In this document: one piece after another, positions 13,801 through 27,214 of the stretch
Numbering within the stretch: position 1 is the stretch's first letter
How the letters are laid out: every line of letters begins with the position of its first letter
Assembly (NCBI GenBank): GCA_026413225.1
Contig: CM048557.1
Location: 39,537,371 to 39,601,370, forward strand
Source of the DNA: Otis tarda
Lineage: Eukaryota > Chordata > Aves > Otidiformes > Otididae
Reading direction: 5' to 3'
DNA length: 64,000 nt
Notes under the pieces: model-generated
The model's database searches: none
Told to the model about the DNA's origin: nothing
Seen by the model: only the letters and a program-made list of their open reading frames with translations
Made by a program: the position numbers and the translations under genes

Positions 13801-15310
13801 AATCGGTTCATATGAGTGCAAATTTTGTAGTCAATATAAGTGAAATATAAAATTAGCAGTGGTTATGTGAACATTAATAATCCTTCAAAGACAGATAACT
13901 CTCCTAGCATTACTGTGGATATTTCAGAAATAAGTGAGGAAAACAGATAAAATACAGTATGTAAGACATGGATAAACAGGTTTGGGAAAACATCATTATA
14001 CAAATTCATCTATTTTTACACTAAGAGAAATTATCACATTCCTTTTATATCTTGACATTTAGTGTTTCTTTGTCAGACCTAGAGAAAAGGCAATTTACCT
14101 AAAAGTTTAGATGCTTTTTCTAATTGTATCACCTGCTCTATTAAATTTATGACCTCTTTTTACAGGTATCATATCTCTTCTAACCACATTTGTACACTAG
14201 GTTGTCTACTTCATTAAAACTTGCTTACAGTGTTTAAAAAGTGAACAATAAACACGTCATTGTGTTAGTCAGCCTATGTAACAGAAAAAAAAAAAAGTGT
14301 AACTCCAAAGATATTATCTTAACATCAGAGAAGCAGTACATCCAATAGTGACATGTGATGGGACAAGAAAGGAATACTATACCGATGTAATTTAGAGTTT
14401 GTTTATGAACAGCTGAATACTGCATTCAAATAGGCAGGAATAAGAGAGGTCAGAAAGGTTCCTGTCCTTTCCAGTGATATTCCTCTAAATATTCAGGAAT
14501 TGTGAAGAAAGGTGGCAGAAATATTTTACGGAAGACTGGAATAGCAGCAAAAATGGCTGTTGATTCATGCAGTAAAAAAAAAAAAGCTTTTAAAAACAGG
14601 GACAAATATTGAGAATAAGAATGCCTTACAATAATTAAGTTCATTTGTGTAAACATAAATTATAATTCTGACTTCATTGATATGAATATATTTCTTGGTT
14701 ATTCATTGATCTTGGGAGCATCCTAATTTCTCTCAAATGTAGCACTACAGGGCTACTCTAATATTCTTTGGTGGCTTTCATCTAATCCTTCTTACTTTGA
14801 TTCCATGGGTAGGGCTGAGAAATGTAGGACATATACCCTTGTATTTGAAGGCTGGCATATTCATATGTAAGAAAGTGAAATCAAGAAAGGAAAGCGTAAG
14901 TGGCCAATCTATTGCTTGAAATCATCAAAATGCTGTTCATCTCCAGAATTTTTGTGAATACATAGTACAAATCTTAAATATTGGAAAGGGGAACAATTTG
15001 GCTTTGAAGTAGAAAAAGTGGCTTTTTGCCACTGAAGAAAAGTAGGTTTTCAGATGGAGAGGAAATCGCTTGTAGAAACTAGCTCAAAGTTTGACATAAA
15101 TCTCTGAATAGAAAATGTGCATTTGATGTGTATTTAAAAAAATAATAAAGTTAATAAGAGTGGTACATGCATAGGTTAGTTTCAGGAAAAAGTAAAGGGC
15201 ATTAAAGAGCACAAGTTTGAGTGACACCTGAATTTACTTAGCATTTTCAGGATCTCTGACATGAGTAAAAGAGGGGAGAAACATTATCAAACCAGCAAAG
15301 ACACTTCATT
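10843..15310. other. Unique AT-rich non-coding DNA
   Basis: No feature was recognised apart from a purine tract at 11199-11237. Open frames such as 11298-11585 and 11642-11935 (both +, under 100 codons) show no domain and no neighbouring exon signals that I could support. Confidence 0.55.
11199..11237 (+). repeat. 39-nt uninterrupted purine tract
   Basis: Every base on the plus strand from 11199 to 11237 is A or G, including a GGGGG run. Such tracts can adopt triplex forms, but here it is most simply low-complexity sequence. Confidence 0.75.
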
Positions 15311-15609
15311 TGAACTCTTTAGCAGGACCGTTTGTGATAGGACGAGGGGTAATGGTTTTAAAATAGAAGGAAACAGATTCAGACTTGATATAAGGAGAAA
15401 ATTTTTTTACAATGAGAGTGATGGAACACTGGAAGAGGTTGCACAAAGAGGTGGTAGATGTCTCATCCCTGCAAACATTCAAGGCCAGGTTGGATGGGGC
15501 TCTGAGCAACCTGATCTAGTTGAAGATGTCCCTGCTCCTTGCCAGGGGTGTTGGACTAGATAACCTTTAAAGGTTTCTTCCAACCCAAAGTATTCTATGA
15601 TTTTATGAT
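15311..15609 (+). mobile_element. CR1 LINE 3'-end fragment
   Basis: The fragment carries the last part of ORF2 (from about 'CTCTTTAGCAGGACCG'), the short 3' UTR with 'GGACTAGATAACCTTTAAAGG', and a two-unit octamer tail ending near 15609. It is more diverged from the 33382 copy than the 7785 copy is. It shares the CCAACCCAAA variant before the tail with the fragment at 37666-37744, which suggests one subfamily. Confidence 0.93.
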
Positions 15610-16092
15610 AAAATTCCATCTTCATTGTACTGTCCCTTTCTGCTTCTAAGAAATTTTTGTACGCATACTGCAGTTACAGCAAAACAGAACAGGTCCTATG
15701 TCTTGGTCATGTAAATAAAAAAAAAAAATGTGACCAGAGTATTTAACTTTAAAATTTCCTTACTTGTGGATAATGAAAAGAAACCTCCATCAACAAGAAC
15801 ACCAAAAGTAGAAGGGACAAAAGAATCTTTTAACTGAGAAAACATTTTCCCTTTTGATCTGCTTAGAATCTGCCCTGCTCTGTTCTCCTACTGTCCCTCA
15901 GTGTCGTGACAACCATCTCATTTGTTTTTCATTTAAATAAAACCTCATTTATTCCTATTCAAATTAAATATCATTAAATTTAGTTTAAATAGTGACTGAA
16001 ATGGATTGACAGGACATGAACTTGCATAGCAGCTGACTGTTGACCATACTATTGCTCGTCTATCATGTTTCCTAATACATTATCCACAATCT

Positions 16093-16107
16093 ACACACAC
16101 ACACACA
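16093..16107. repeat. (AC)n microsatellite
   Basis: About seven tandem AC units. Confidence 0.8.
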
Positions 16108-16569
16108 AAAGAAATGTCACAGACAACAGTGTTTCTGCTTAAAAAAAAAATCAAATGATGAAGCCACAAGGATGTGACCTATCAGAGAATGTTACTACAT
16201 AAAGGTTCATTGAGTCACAACAACCTGTAAATCACACACCACCGCTAAATAAGTTATTTTACCCATACTTCAGATTTTAAAATTTCAATCCTTCATTTAT
16301 ATACCTATGCATATACATATCTCTCTAGCCATATCTATATCTGTCTTTGTGTTAGTATATCTCAGTTTCCAATGAAATTACCTCTAGGAGGTTGACAGGT
16401 AAGTAATATTTATGTCTAAGGAGCTTGTACAGATATCTTTCTTACAATCCATATATTCCTGGAGTTTGATTCCCTAGCTGTAAAACAGGCACAACAATGC
16501 TTGGACATTTGGGAGGAAAAATATATTTTACAGACTTATTTACTATGTGTATGATGAGAGTTAAATGTG

Positions 16570-16584
16570 TATATATATATATAT
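16570..16584. repeat. (AT)n microsatellite
   Basis: About seven tandem AT units followed by a T run. Confidence 0.8.
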
Positions 16585-18840
16585 TTTTTTAATAGTATTA
16601 GCATCCTTTTGAGTCCTTCAATTATCATTTAAAATCAAAGCATTTCACATTGGAGTACAACTCAGTCCTTCAGTCATAATAGGCGTAAGGTTTTCAGAAC
16701 ATGACATAGACGATTTAAAAGTTCTCGTAAAGTTCAGGAACAGGCAAGCTTGTAAAATAAATAAAAAATAAAACCTTGTTCAATATTAACTAACACAGCA
16801 TGTTAATTTTAAGCATAGTAAATGTCTACCAAACCACATTTTTTAACATCACAACCTTTGAATATTTTTAAAGAAAAAATTTACCCTACATATTTTGTGT
16901 CCCCACTAGTAAAACTTCTAGGTTACCGACAAAATAAAATTGTGGAGAATCTTTTCTGACTGTAGAAATATCCCATATTTACTAAGAAAGGAATAAAGAA
17001 AACGTGTCACTGTGCACATCCTTCACAGCCACTTCTAGAATTCCGTGTGCAGTTCAGAGCTCTCTGACTCAAAGGAAATGTCAGAATAAAAAAAAAATAT
17101 ACAGAGAGAAGATGAATAAGGATAATGAAGGCTTCTGTGTAAGATATATGGATTTACTTTTTGTTATGTCCCCCCAGTATGAGGACATAGGGAAATGCAC
17201 AAAATTAAAGTTGAAAGGGCAGATCCAAAACAGTCAGTCACTGCACAGGAATAAAGAAGCTGTAGAACACTTTACAGCAGTTTCTTCTAGTAACAACCCC
17301 ATGGATTTAGAAAGTTACTGGATAAATTTGTGAAAGAATACTTCTACGACTGCTGCACAGTGTAGCCCTGGTCTTATCACCTTCATGAAGTCAATTTGTC
17401 AGTTAAGTATTCTAAAATGTAACATGACGATAAACATTGAGAATTGATAACAGTCTGGAAGCCCAACGGTTTAAATCTTTGTAAGAATATACATTACCAT
17501 TCCCTAGTATTTGAATTATTATATTCCATCATGTCTGTCAAGAATGGTCCAGCTTAATATTTCCCTTGAATTCTAACTACCAACAGGCAAAACTGTTACA
17601 AATGCCAAAATGGTTTAATGTTCTATCAAGGACAACGCTGCAGTAAAGGCATGCCAGGTGGGATGCTGCTGTATTAAATTAAAAACACTGAACAGCCCAC
17701 AATAGAAACAGACTATAAACTACTTCATCCATACAGGTAGAATAAAATATACTGTGTTTAATCAAAATTTGTAGCATATAGTCTCAGTTTTCAGTTGTTC
17801 TATGAAGACTTCAGCATAATTGTATTTAATCATCCTTGTGTTTCATGCACCATGCAGTTTGGTCCAAATCTATTTCTCAAAGAGCTTTCAAACAAAAGTT
17901 ACTTTAAAATTATACACTAAATAACAAACATAGAATCTACAAAGGAAAAAAAGGTAGATGAGCAGTCAAATCTATAATTTTTAGATTTATTGCATCATTA
18001 ATGAGAATACAGACAAAAATACAAGAAAAGGAAGACACCAATTACACTTTTAATTGCTCAGACACTCTATTATGGATTTAGCCATTAAAAACTGCTGGTT
18101 TACTAAAGAAAAATTAAAAGCAAATAGGACAACATTACAAAGTAGGAACTCAGTAATCATTCCTGTAAAAGTTATTTTTCCTTGTTGATGACAGAAACAC
18201 TGTGAATACGTAGCTTTAGGAAGCTTTATAGCTAGAATAGCTAGAATTGTCAAATAATGATATTTCTAAAAATAAAAATAATTTTGAGAAGTATCAGTTT
18301 TTAGTTTCAAAATCATTATAGACTGTACCCGTCAGAGTTAAAACTGCAATTATTTTTCCACTCTATTATTCACACTGCAAAAGAATGCATACTATTTGTC
18401 AACAACATTAAAGAGAAAAGTGAATTTTCTTGGTTTTTTTCTTCTGTTTTACGTGGGCTGAGACAATTTGATTATCCTCCATCCATCTTGTGCTAAGTGC
18501 TAATAGAAACTCTTTTATATGACTTTCATGAATTCTGTTTGCATTTAATTAATTCTGGGATCCTAGCAACAGTCCACTTTGCAATGTGCAATATCTTTTT
18601 TAAAGTAAAAAGTTTTAATTTTCGAAAAGCATGTAGAAATGCATGACATTGTTGATTAGAAATCAAATGTTTGCTGACCCAGATAAATATATTTTACTTT
18701 GGTAGTTACTTGACACTCTTTTCTTCTGAACTTCTTCAGCCATAGTGCCTAGGGTGTAGGTTAAACTTTGCCTCTATTAATTTCCAAGAGACATTAATAT
18801 TTCAAACCAATATGCAAACTATTTTTCAGTCTAAATTATT

Positions 18841-20965
18841 AGAATCATAGAATCATAGAATGGTTTGGATTGGAAGGAACATTAAAGCTCTATTCCAACT
18901 CCTCTGTCCTGAGCAGGGACACCTTCCACTAGACCAGATCGTTCAAAGTCCCATCCAACCTGGCCTTGAACATTTGCAGGGATGTGGTATCCACAACTTT
19001 TCTGTGCAACGTTTTCCAGTGCCTCAGCACCCTCACAGTAAAGAATTTCCTCCTTATACCTAATACAACTGCACCTTCATTCAGTTTAAAGTCATTTCCC
19101 CTTGTCCTATCACTACAAGCCCCTGTCAAAAGTTCTTCTCCACTTTTCTTGTAGGTCCCCTTTAGATACTGGAAGGATGCTATAAGGTCTCCCCAGAGCC
19201 TTCTCTTCACCTGGCTGAACAGTCCCAACTCTCTTAGCCTGTCCTTATAGAAGAGGTGCTCCAGCCCTCTGGTCATCTTCATGGCCCTCATCTGGACTGC
19301 CTCCAACAAGTCCATGTCCTTATGTTAGGGGCACCAGAGCTGGATGCAGTACTCCAGGTGGGGTCTCACCAGGGCAGAGTAGAGGGGGAGAATCACCTCC
19401 CTCGACCTGCTAGCTATGCTTGTTTTGATGCAGCCCAGAATGCAGTTGGCTTTCTGGGCTGCAAGCGGACATTGCTGGCTCATCTTGAGATTCTCATCCA
19501 CCAGTATGCCCAAGTCCCTCTCATCAGGGCTGCTGTCAATCCATTCTCCACCCAGCCTGTATTTGGCCTTGGGATTGCCCTGACCCACATGCAGGATCTT
19601 GCACTTGGCCTGGTTGTACTTCATGAGGTTGGCACAGGCCCACCTCTCCAGCCTGTCAAGGTCCCACTGGACGGCATCCATTCTCTCCAGTATGTTAACT
19701 GCATCACACAGTGTGATGCTGTTGAACTTGCTGAGGGACCATTCAGTCTTGCTATGTGTGTCACTGACAAAAATGTTAAACAGTGTCAGTCCCAATACTG
19801 ACCCCTGAAGAAGGCCACTTCTCACTGATCTCCACTTTGACATTGAGATGTTGACTGTAACTCTTTGAGTGCAACCATCCAGCCAATTCCTTATCTACCA
19901 AGTCGTCCATCTGTCAAATCAATGTCTCTCCAGTTTAAAGACAAGAATGTTGTGCAGAACATTGTCAAATGCTTTGCACAAGTCCAGGTAGAGGATGTCA
20001 GTTACTCTTCCTTTATCCACCAATGCTGTAACCCCATCATAGAAGGCCACCAAATTGGTCAGGCACAGTTTGCCCTTAGTAAAGCTGTGTTGGCTGTCAC
20101 CAGTCATCTCCTTATTTTCCATGTGCCTTAGCATAGTTTCCAGGAGGATCTGCTCCATGATCTTGCCAGGCACAGAGGTGAGACTGACTGATCTGTAGTT
20201 CCCAGGGTCTTCCCTTTTAAAAAAATGAGTGTTATGTTTCCCCTTTTCCAGTCTGTGGGAACCTCACCAGACTTCTATGACTTCTCAAATATGAGGGACA
20301 GGAGCTCAGCAACTTCAGTTCCCTCAGGACTCGTGGATGCATCTCATCAGGTCCCATGGACTTGTGCACCTTCAGGTTCCTTAGGTGGTCTTGAACCTGC
20401 TCTTCACCTACAGCAGGCAGTTCTTCATTCTCCTAGCCCCTGCTTTTGCCTGCTGCTGCCTGGGCAGAGTAGCTAGAGCACCTGACAGTTGAGACTGAGG
20501 CAAAAAAGTCATTGAGTACTTCAGCCTTCTCCATATCCCAGGTACTCAGGTCCCCCATTTCCTTCCAGAGAGGGCCTACATTTTTCCTAGTCTTCCTTTT
20601 GTCACTGATGTAGCTAAAGATGCTCTTCTTGCTGCCCTTGATGTCCCTGGTCAGATTTAATTCTGTCAGGGTTTTAGTTTTCCTAACCTGATCCCTGGCT
20701 GCTTGGACAATTTCTCTGTATTCCTCCCAGGCTACCTGTCCTTGCTTCCACCCTCTGTAGGCTTCTTTCTTGTGTTTGAGTTGGTTCAGGAGCTCCTTGT
20801 TCATCCATGCAGGCCGTGTGGTGTTTTTTCCTCACTTCCTCTTTGTTGGGATGCATCACTTCTGAGCTTAGAGGAGGTGATCCTTGAATATTACCCAGCT
20901 TTCCTGGGCCCCTCTTCCCTCCAGGGCTTTGTCCTAAGCTACTCTACCAGGTCTGTGATTGAAGA
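18841..20965 (-). mobile_element. CR1 LINE, long but decayed copy
   Basis: This minus-strand CR1 of about 2.1 kb has its 3' tail at the left end (AGAATCATAGAATCATAGAA on the plus strand). The rest of the 3' end, ORF2 C-terminus, RT domain and linker follow rightwards to near 20965. It is 5'-truncated in the linker between endonuclease and RT, a little downstream (in CR1 sense) of where the 7785 copy is cut. Its 3' end wording (for example 'TTCCACTAGACCAGATCG' on the plus strand) matches the fragment at 35918 rather than the young copies, so it is of a different subfamily. Many indels and substitutions indicate an older insertion. Confidence 0.95.
18929..20804 (-). pseudogene. CR1 ORF2 reverse transcriptase, multiply frameshifted
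   Basis: Four minus-strand open pieces in shifting frames together retrace CR1 ORF2 from N to C. 20433-20804 is the linker ([19 protein letters not shown], then NDFFASV). 19919-20173 is the RT fingers ([26 protein letters not shown]) and motif A ([11 protein letters not shown]). 19325-19843 is RT motif B (LLQGSVLGL) through the thumb to [13 protein letters not shown]. 18929-19315 is the C-terminal domain (RLRELGLFS). Where the younger copies read FTDDTKL, this one reads FNSITL, so the catalytic Asp-Asp pair has been lost. The copy is inactive, with at least three frame breaks. Confidence 0.9.
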
Positions 20966-23920
20966 TGAGATATTTTAAGATGGTGGATATAATTGTCTTC
21001 ACACTGCAATTAGTTGAGTGAGTATAAGCCATAATTCTCAATCTGCTGCATTTGCGGTTTTTAAAAAGAAGGATAAGATAAGAAAAAGTAACTTTTAAGT
21101 AAACTCAAATGAAACATTGAAAAATTACGAAATTGAAAAAAAATGTTTATTTGATATTTGAAAACAGAACTCGAATAAAAAAAACTTGAAATAATACAGA
21201 AGATATATTTTCACTGTAAAATACCTTTTCACTCTTACCTTCACTACAGGAAATTTAATTTTGGTGACATTTTGTAGGGCAGGAATATAGCAAGTCACTA
21301 CTGACATGCTTCGGCTTTTCCTTAAGGTGAAGGCTGACAATCAACGGAAGTTGGTAAATGTCACCTTTTTCACAAGATAATCTTCTCTGTAAAAACTGCC
21401 ACCATATCAAAAACTCTAGTAAGTGTATTGTCTTCCAAACTCATATGACAGGAAAGTCAAAGGAAGATCATTGAATTCAAATTATCTAAGGTTTATGAGA
21501 GGCTAGGTCAGGTTAACACTCAACACAAGTATGATATAATCAGAGAGTGAAGGACTCTGGAGGACACCTTACGTTTATAGCTATTCAAGCTTTGTCATAC
21601 AATGTGAGAGGAGTAACGAATAATTCATCTTTATGGTTTATAAAACATTGGTTAATGAAATCAGAGAGAGTATCCCAGTGCTTCTTGAGATTGAGCATGA
21701 GCTGAGGATCTTAAGAAACCTACTGCTTGACACTGAACATGAGCAGTTCAGCTCTGATTGTTTAGAAATCTTAGTCTTAAACTGAAGAAAACCTCACATA
21801 GTTTCTAGGGAATAAAGAATTACATCATTTTGAAGCAAAGTGCTCATACGCAAGCTCACAACGTCTTGACTGTTTTTTAGTTAGACATACATTTTTGTCA
21901 CATATTGACTATCAGAGCCAAAAAAAAAAAAAACATAAAACATAGATGAACTACAGTTTACATTATAAATCTGTATAGTCAATTTTCATATCCATATATT
22001 TATTATTAACAGTATTTCTAGAATGAAGCATTTCAAAGTCTATTGGAAAATTAAGCTGATTTAAAGCCAAGTTTGCACTTCTTTTTCTCCTAAAGTTGTC
22101 GTCTGATTCAGCTGACTGCCTGAATGAAAATGTTCCTTATTCCCTCTGAGCAAGTGACCTGTATCTAATAGCAGTGTTATTAGCCACATAGCCTACTTGA
22201 TACAAATAGTGCTGTGTGTTCTACTTTTCTAGTCTGAATCTTTGTATTTTTTCTCCTCTGCAGTGCTCCCTTGGTCAAGCAGAACAAGTCTAGAGCAGTA
22301 TGATATTTTGTGACTTTTTGCACATGCCTGAAACTGGGAAAGGTGAACATCTTTCCGTTTGTTGCAAAGCAAAAATATGCTGGAGTCAAAGTAGTTTATC
22401 CTACTTGGAGAGCTTGGCAGAAATAATTAGTAGTGATGAACATTAAATGGATGCAAAAATATCTATGGTTACAATACTCTGAGGTTATAGGTGAATGTGG
22501 GTAGCAGGAATACATCTGTAATTCAGCTTTTGAAAAGTAAAAAATGTAGATGGTTGAAAGGAAAGGCCATTTTTAAATCAGTGGCCCCTGATGTTCCACC
22601 AGTCTAACATCAATTTTTAATTGTGCTCTGTTCTAGAGTGATATTTCCATTTCTGGTGCATTTACTTATATTTGAATGATAGTCGTTCATTGTGTTTATG
22701 GACCTTCTTAACCTAAGCATAGAAAATGGGCCACATTCAGCTCATCATACGTACCATCATACTTACACAACTTGATAAGCGGTGCAACATGTCTAAACCA
22801 CTTGTGCTGTTGCTACGTGTGTTATCATTTCTGCTCTTTTCCTTTTACACTACAGTTTATTTAGGCTATTTTTCTGAACAGATTGAAAGATCTTACAGGA
22901 AGTTTTCCTGATGTCCCTGAACTTGCCATTGGGCAAATTTCTGTTGGTTTTGCCCAACGCATTACTGAATGTCCTAAACAAAACCTGAAAATTGCCATTT
23001 AATTTTATTACAAAATTATTAACAACAAATAACATATTTTGTGTTCTGCAAGCAAAACACAAATTAGTTATTTTAACATTTCTTTCTGAATAACTATCTA
23101 ATGTTGTAGTAATACAAACCATGACTGAGAAGAAACAAGTCATAGATGTCATTTTTTTCTCATGGGAAAACAAAGTGTCAAATTATTATCAAAACCAAAA
23201 CTAACAGTCCAACATTTAAACTTGAGTATTTTTCAGTATTTCATGAAAACTGTGCCTAACTTCGTGGCTGTTGACATATAATGTGTATAAGAAAGTTTTC
23301 CCTCTTGTCATTTGAACCATTTGTATGCACAATTACACAAATTTCATGCAAAATCACATTACATGCAGGTATAAACCAGGTATGCTTTTTCATATTCAGT
23401 TACATATTTAAAATTTTTAAATAATATTTACAATTTATATCCCCTTTTAAGATACTAGCCTGTGGGTTATGATTTCTCTATGATATTTTTGAAAATAAAT
23501 TCTTGTATTTGAAGCTACAGTAACAGACCATGTAATATGAATAAGGGCTGAAGTTTTCAAAAATTTGAAGGTACTGCAGTTTTCACAATGATCTATACAT
23601 TTAGTATCAAACTGGGAATCCAGCTTTGTTGTGTAATATGCTCTCTTCATTTTCAGATAAATAGGGCAAAAACTGAGTGTGTACTTGATTAAAGAACAGA
23701 TATTTAAATGTCTTCTCTGGCAATTAATTTTTGAAGTGACTTATTATTGAGATAATTCATTCTGTCTTCTCAAAGAAAAAAAAACAATTAGATTCTGAAG
23801 TAATGAAATGTTTTGCTTCATCAAACTAATATTGCAGGCAAATAAAGAGGAATCTGTCAGGCAACCCTGCGAGTTAAGTTGGAATTTTTAAGTTCCTTCA
23901 ATCTTATAAATGAACCTCAT

Positions 23921-23952
23921 TTCTGCTACTTACAAAGATGTAAGTAGCAGAA
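23921..23952. repeat. Perfect inverted repeat, 13-bp arms, 6-nt loop
   Basis: TTCTGCTACTTAC at 23921-23933 is followed by AAAGAT and then by its exact reverse complement GTAAGTAGCAGAA at 23940-23952. The stem is too short for a microRNA precursor, and pairing does not extend outward beyond the arms. Confidence 0.9.
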
Positions 23953-25598
23953 GATCAGATGTATTTTTCTCTCAGCCATATACAAGCCAGACATGTCAGC
24001 AAAGTAATCTATTTAGTTGAGCTAAAGAAAGATAAATTCTACTATTCAAAATCTAAACATAGAGAGCTATGACAGAAAATTTTGGTGACGGGAACAAGTT
24101 TCGATTGCTTGAGAATGACTTCTGGAGTCAACCTCAAACTGCATGTTCTGGCAAAAGTATCTATAAGAACTTGAATGCTCTTGCAGAATTCATAGTATCT
24201 GGTTCAAACAAGACTAATCCAGACGGGAAAATTGATGATGCATAAAGTATATTAAAGCTATAAACAAAGTGAAAACTTTAAATTACAAAATCTCCAGATA
24301 GCCTTAAGGTGATTCAGTTACAAATGCCAATAAAATAAAATACCTCCCCAAGAAGTCCTACTTCGAGGTCTTCTCACCCTTAATGAATCTAGAGGCTTTT
24401 GAACATGACAGTACCACAACGCTCTCTATAAGTAGTAGGACTTTATAAAATGCTGTTATTTAACAATATATCGTGGCAGATATTATTATATCTATATATT
24501 TTTACTGCAATACATAATTTTTTTCTTCATCTATGTAACTAACCATCATAGTCTAAGTATCTTATCAGACCTTGCAAATTCTTTTCCTTGGAAGAAAAGG
24601 GAATCAGAAAGAACTTCACTGTGTATGACATATTTTGGGTAAGATGTTTAAGAAATTCCCAGTTGCCATATGCAAATTTCCCTTTACTCAACACAGAATA
24701 CATATGTTTAAGTGCATGATTTCAGAGGATACTGGAGAAAACAGTGCTCTTTCACTGGGATTGGCTTAATTTCCCTTTTGTAACATCTACTTACTTAATT
24801 CACATTTAGAGAGAATTCGTCACTTCTGAGTGGTCTCTACCTCCCAGTTCAGCTCAGTTCACTGAAACAGAAAGCTCTCAGTCCCTGCTTAGCCCTTAGT
24901 CAGGCAAACAATATTAAAGTCTAGGGGAGCTTGGCCTGACAACATTTCACAAACTGGCTCAATAGCGTTGGAAGCTAAGCCAGGAGAGGGTATCTCACCC
25001 CTCCTGTTTTTGTGACCCCAAACTCTGTAGTCCTTATAGACATAGTTTAAAGAAAACCAGAAAAGAATATCTAAATATTTAACTTTTAGAAGAAATTTCA
25101 ATGTGTTCTTTATGTTTCTATGGTTTTTGAAAACAGACTCTTTTATATTTGCTATTGTCTGAGAATCTTGTCAAGAGCGTATTTATAAGAAACACAGCAG
25201 TTATTAATCTTGATCTATGTAGCTGCAGAAACTTTAATCTATTTGTGTATTTGCATGTCTCTCCTGTCACCTTGCAAATGGCTGAATCATTGATGCAGGC
25301 CTTTAAACTGACAAATGATAAAAATGAGGCAAAAAGTGCAAATCAAATTTAGAACAGGCATAAAATGCATGTTGAAACGTTTCTTTTTCAATCCTTTCAT
25401 GTAAGTCTTTCTGGAATCAATGGATTTTACATTCATGAAATTTGTATCAAGCAAGTTTTACAGACAACTGATCTCCTGTAGCATCCACAAAACTGTTTGG
25501 AATCAGAGTCCAAAATATCATCTGCAACATACTAAAAACAGAAAAGGCTTTGAAGAGTTTTGAGTGCAGAAATTTTTTTCCCCATAAAAAGGCTGTCA

Positions 25599-25611
25599 GT
25601 TTCTAGGCAAC
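25599..25611 (+). promoter_or_regulatory. RFX X-box-like site (tentative)
   Basis: GTTTCTAGGCAAC resembles the imperfect palindrome bound by RFX factors (GTTNCC, short spacer, GGNAAC), with one mismatch in the left half-site. It stands alone without a recognisable promoter, so function is only a guess. Confidence 0.2.
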
Positions 25612-26398
25612 GCAGCTCTCCTAAATCCCTTTCATGTTCTTTATAGTATCCCATCAAGTGACCCTGCTAGAAGAGACTAGTTAAAGCAGCCACGGGCATC
25701 ATAATGATTTCTGCCTGCCAGGCTTGTTTGTTATTCAAGGTTTTTGCAGGTTTCTGCTGTATAACCTAACAAGCCCCCATAGGAGCCAATATCTAAGTTG
25801 ATTCCCCTAGCAGCCAATCTCTTTGCTATGACCAAAGAAAGTGACTTACTGGCAACTGGCTTGCCTCTTTTCTTCTTTCACATCACTGCTTGCATTTGCA
25901 TGGACACACACAAACCTTGACAGAGACAAGACAGCCTGATGCACAAGATCTTTTCTTTGAACCTCTTCTTCCAGTGTTTAATGCTGGTTTACCATCTTTA
26001 CCAGGGGACTCAGCTGGATAGTGGTGTCTGGCTACAGCTGTAGGATAGGATGCCTAATCTACAAACATAAAGGAAGAAATTGTGCTTTAATTCACTTCTT
26101 ATTACAATTTACCAGGCCTGCTGACACCTGTGAAATTGCTTTGGTCACTGTAATGTCTCTTCAGAAATGGTGTTACATTATAAACAAAATCTGTTGTCCA
26201 CCTGAAAACTTGATTTATGACATATAACTCCTGCCTAACAGCCTTACATAGTATACTTGTACATCCTTGACAAGCAATTAGATGTTTATGAAGACACTTG
26301 TTGCTTATAATTATAATCCTGCTAATTTCCTCATTCCCAAATGTGACATAACTGTTTGCTAATGAACTGCAGATTAATTTGTTTTGAATTAGTCTCTA

Positions 26399-26426
26399 CC
26401 CACCCCACCCTCCCCACCCCCCACCC
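26399..26426 (-). other. G-quadruplex / i-motif sequence
   Basis: The plus strand has six C-runs of 3, 4, 3, 4, 6 and 3 bases, each separated by a single base. The minus strand therefore has six G-runs of three or more with one-base loops, the configuration known to give very stable parallel quadruplexes. The surrounding DNA is AT-rich, so the tract stands out. No gene is visible nearby. Confidence 0.8.
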
Positions 26427-27119
26427 GTGCATACTAGATGGCACTAATTTTGCTTTGGGGACCATAACAGGATTTATTGTTACGAGAGCAGATTCAAATG
26501 GCCGGTGCTATTATTATTTAAGAATTTGGTTTACCTTAATTTGAATTCAATTATTCTCTCATTTTCTGAATTTGAGCTGAGAGATAATGTGTTAAAAAAA
26601 AAGAAAAATAGATGAATTATATAGATCAATACAAATAAATTGTACCGGTATGAGTAAGAGTAGATCAAAATGTTGCCATTTCCTCTGGGGCATCTAATGA
26701 GGTGAAGCTGGTAAACTGAAACAAACGTGATGGTCTGAGTTCAGTCCATAACGGTTTAATAGCAATAGCATATAAGCACCCAACAAAATACAACACATTT
26801 TCTCATATAAGGTAATTTTTTAACCTGCTGATTCCATGCACCTCTGCAATGTCTTTTTAAAACAAAATAAAGTGAAGAACAGTGATCCTCCTTTTGCTTT
26901 GAACATAAAAAATCTGTTTATCTTTTTCTTTTTGTCTAAATCTGTATAATATCTGACCTGGCTATATGTGACTAGGATTCACTATCTAGGTTGATACAAA
27001 TAACTCTCAGAATTCATGGTTTAAAATAACAGATTCTTGCTTCTAAACTTTATACCAGCTGCCAACCTCACAACGTAATCCTTAATTCACACTGCATGAA
27101 AGCTTTCATTCTCTGCCAG

Positions 27120-27214
27120 CAGCTGCTTGCTGAGCTGTTCCTGCCCTCCCCTTCTTTCCTTGGCAGATGATGTGTTAAAAAAGTACTAACTGGGATTTGT
27201 ACCAGCTGCAGGTG
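27120..27214. promoter_or_regulatory. E-box cluster (tentative enhancer)
   Basis: Four CANNTG sites lie within 95 bp: CAGCTG at 27120, CAGATG at 27164, CAGCTG at 27203 and CAGGTG at 27209. The last two abut as CAGCTGCAGGTG. CAGCTG and CAGGTG are core sites of basic helix-loop-helix factors. Clustering could be chance; no promoter or exon is visible beside it. Confidence 0.25.

Larger units (their letters stand above)
15610..18840. other. Unique AT-rich non-coding DNA with small microsatellites
   Basis: No gene was recognised. A short (AC)n run lies at 16093-16107 and a short (AT)n run at 16570-16584. The 109-codon frame at 17004-17333 (+) is lysine- and serine-rich with no visible domain. 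Confidence 0.55.

Noticed and set aside
15261-15563. 100-codon plus-strand frame that appears to extend upstream of the CR1 fragment
   Set aside because: Most of it is the CR1 3' end read partly out of frame; the upstream residues come from unrelated flanking DNA.
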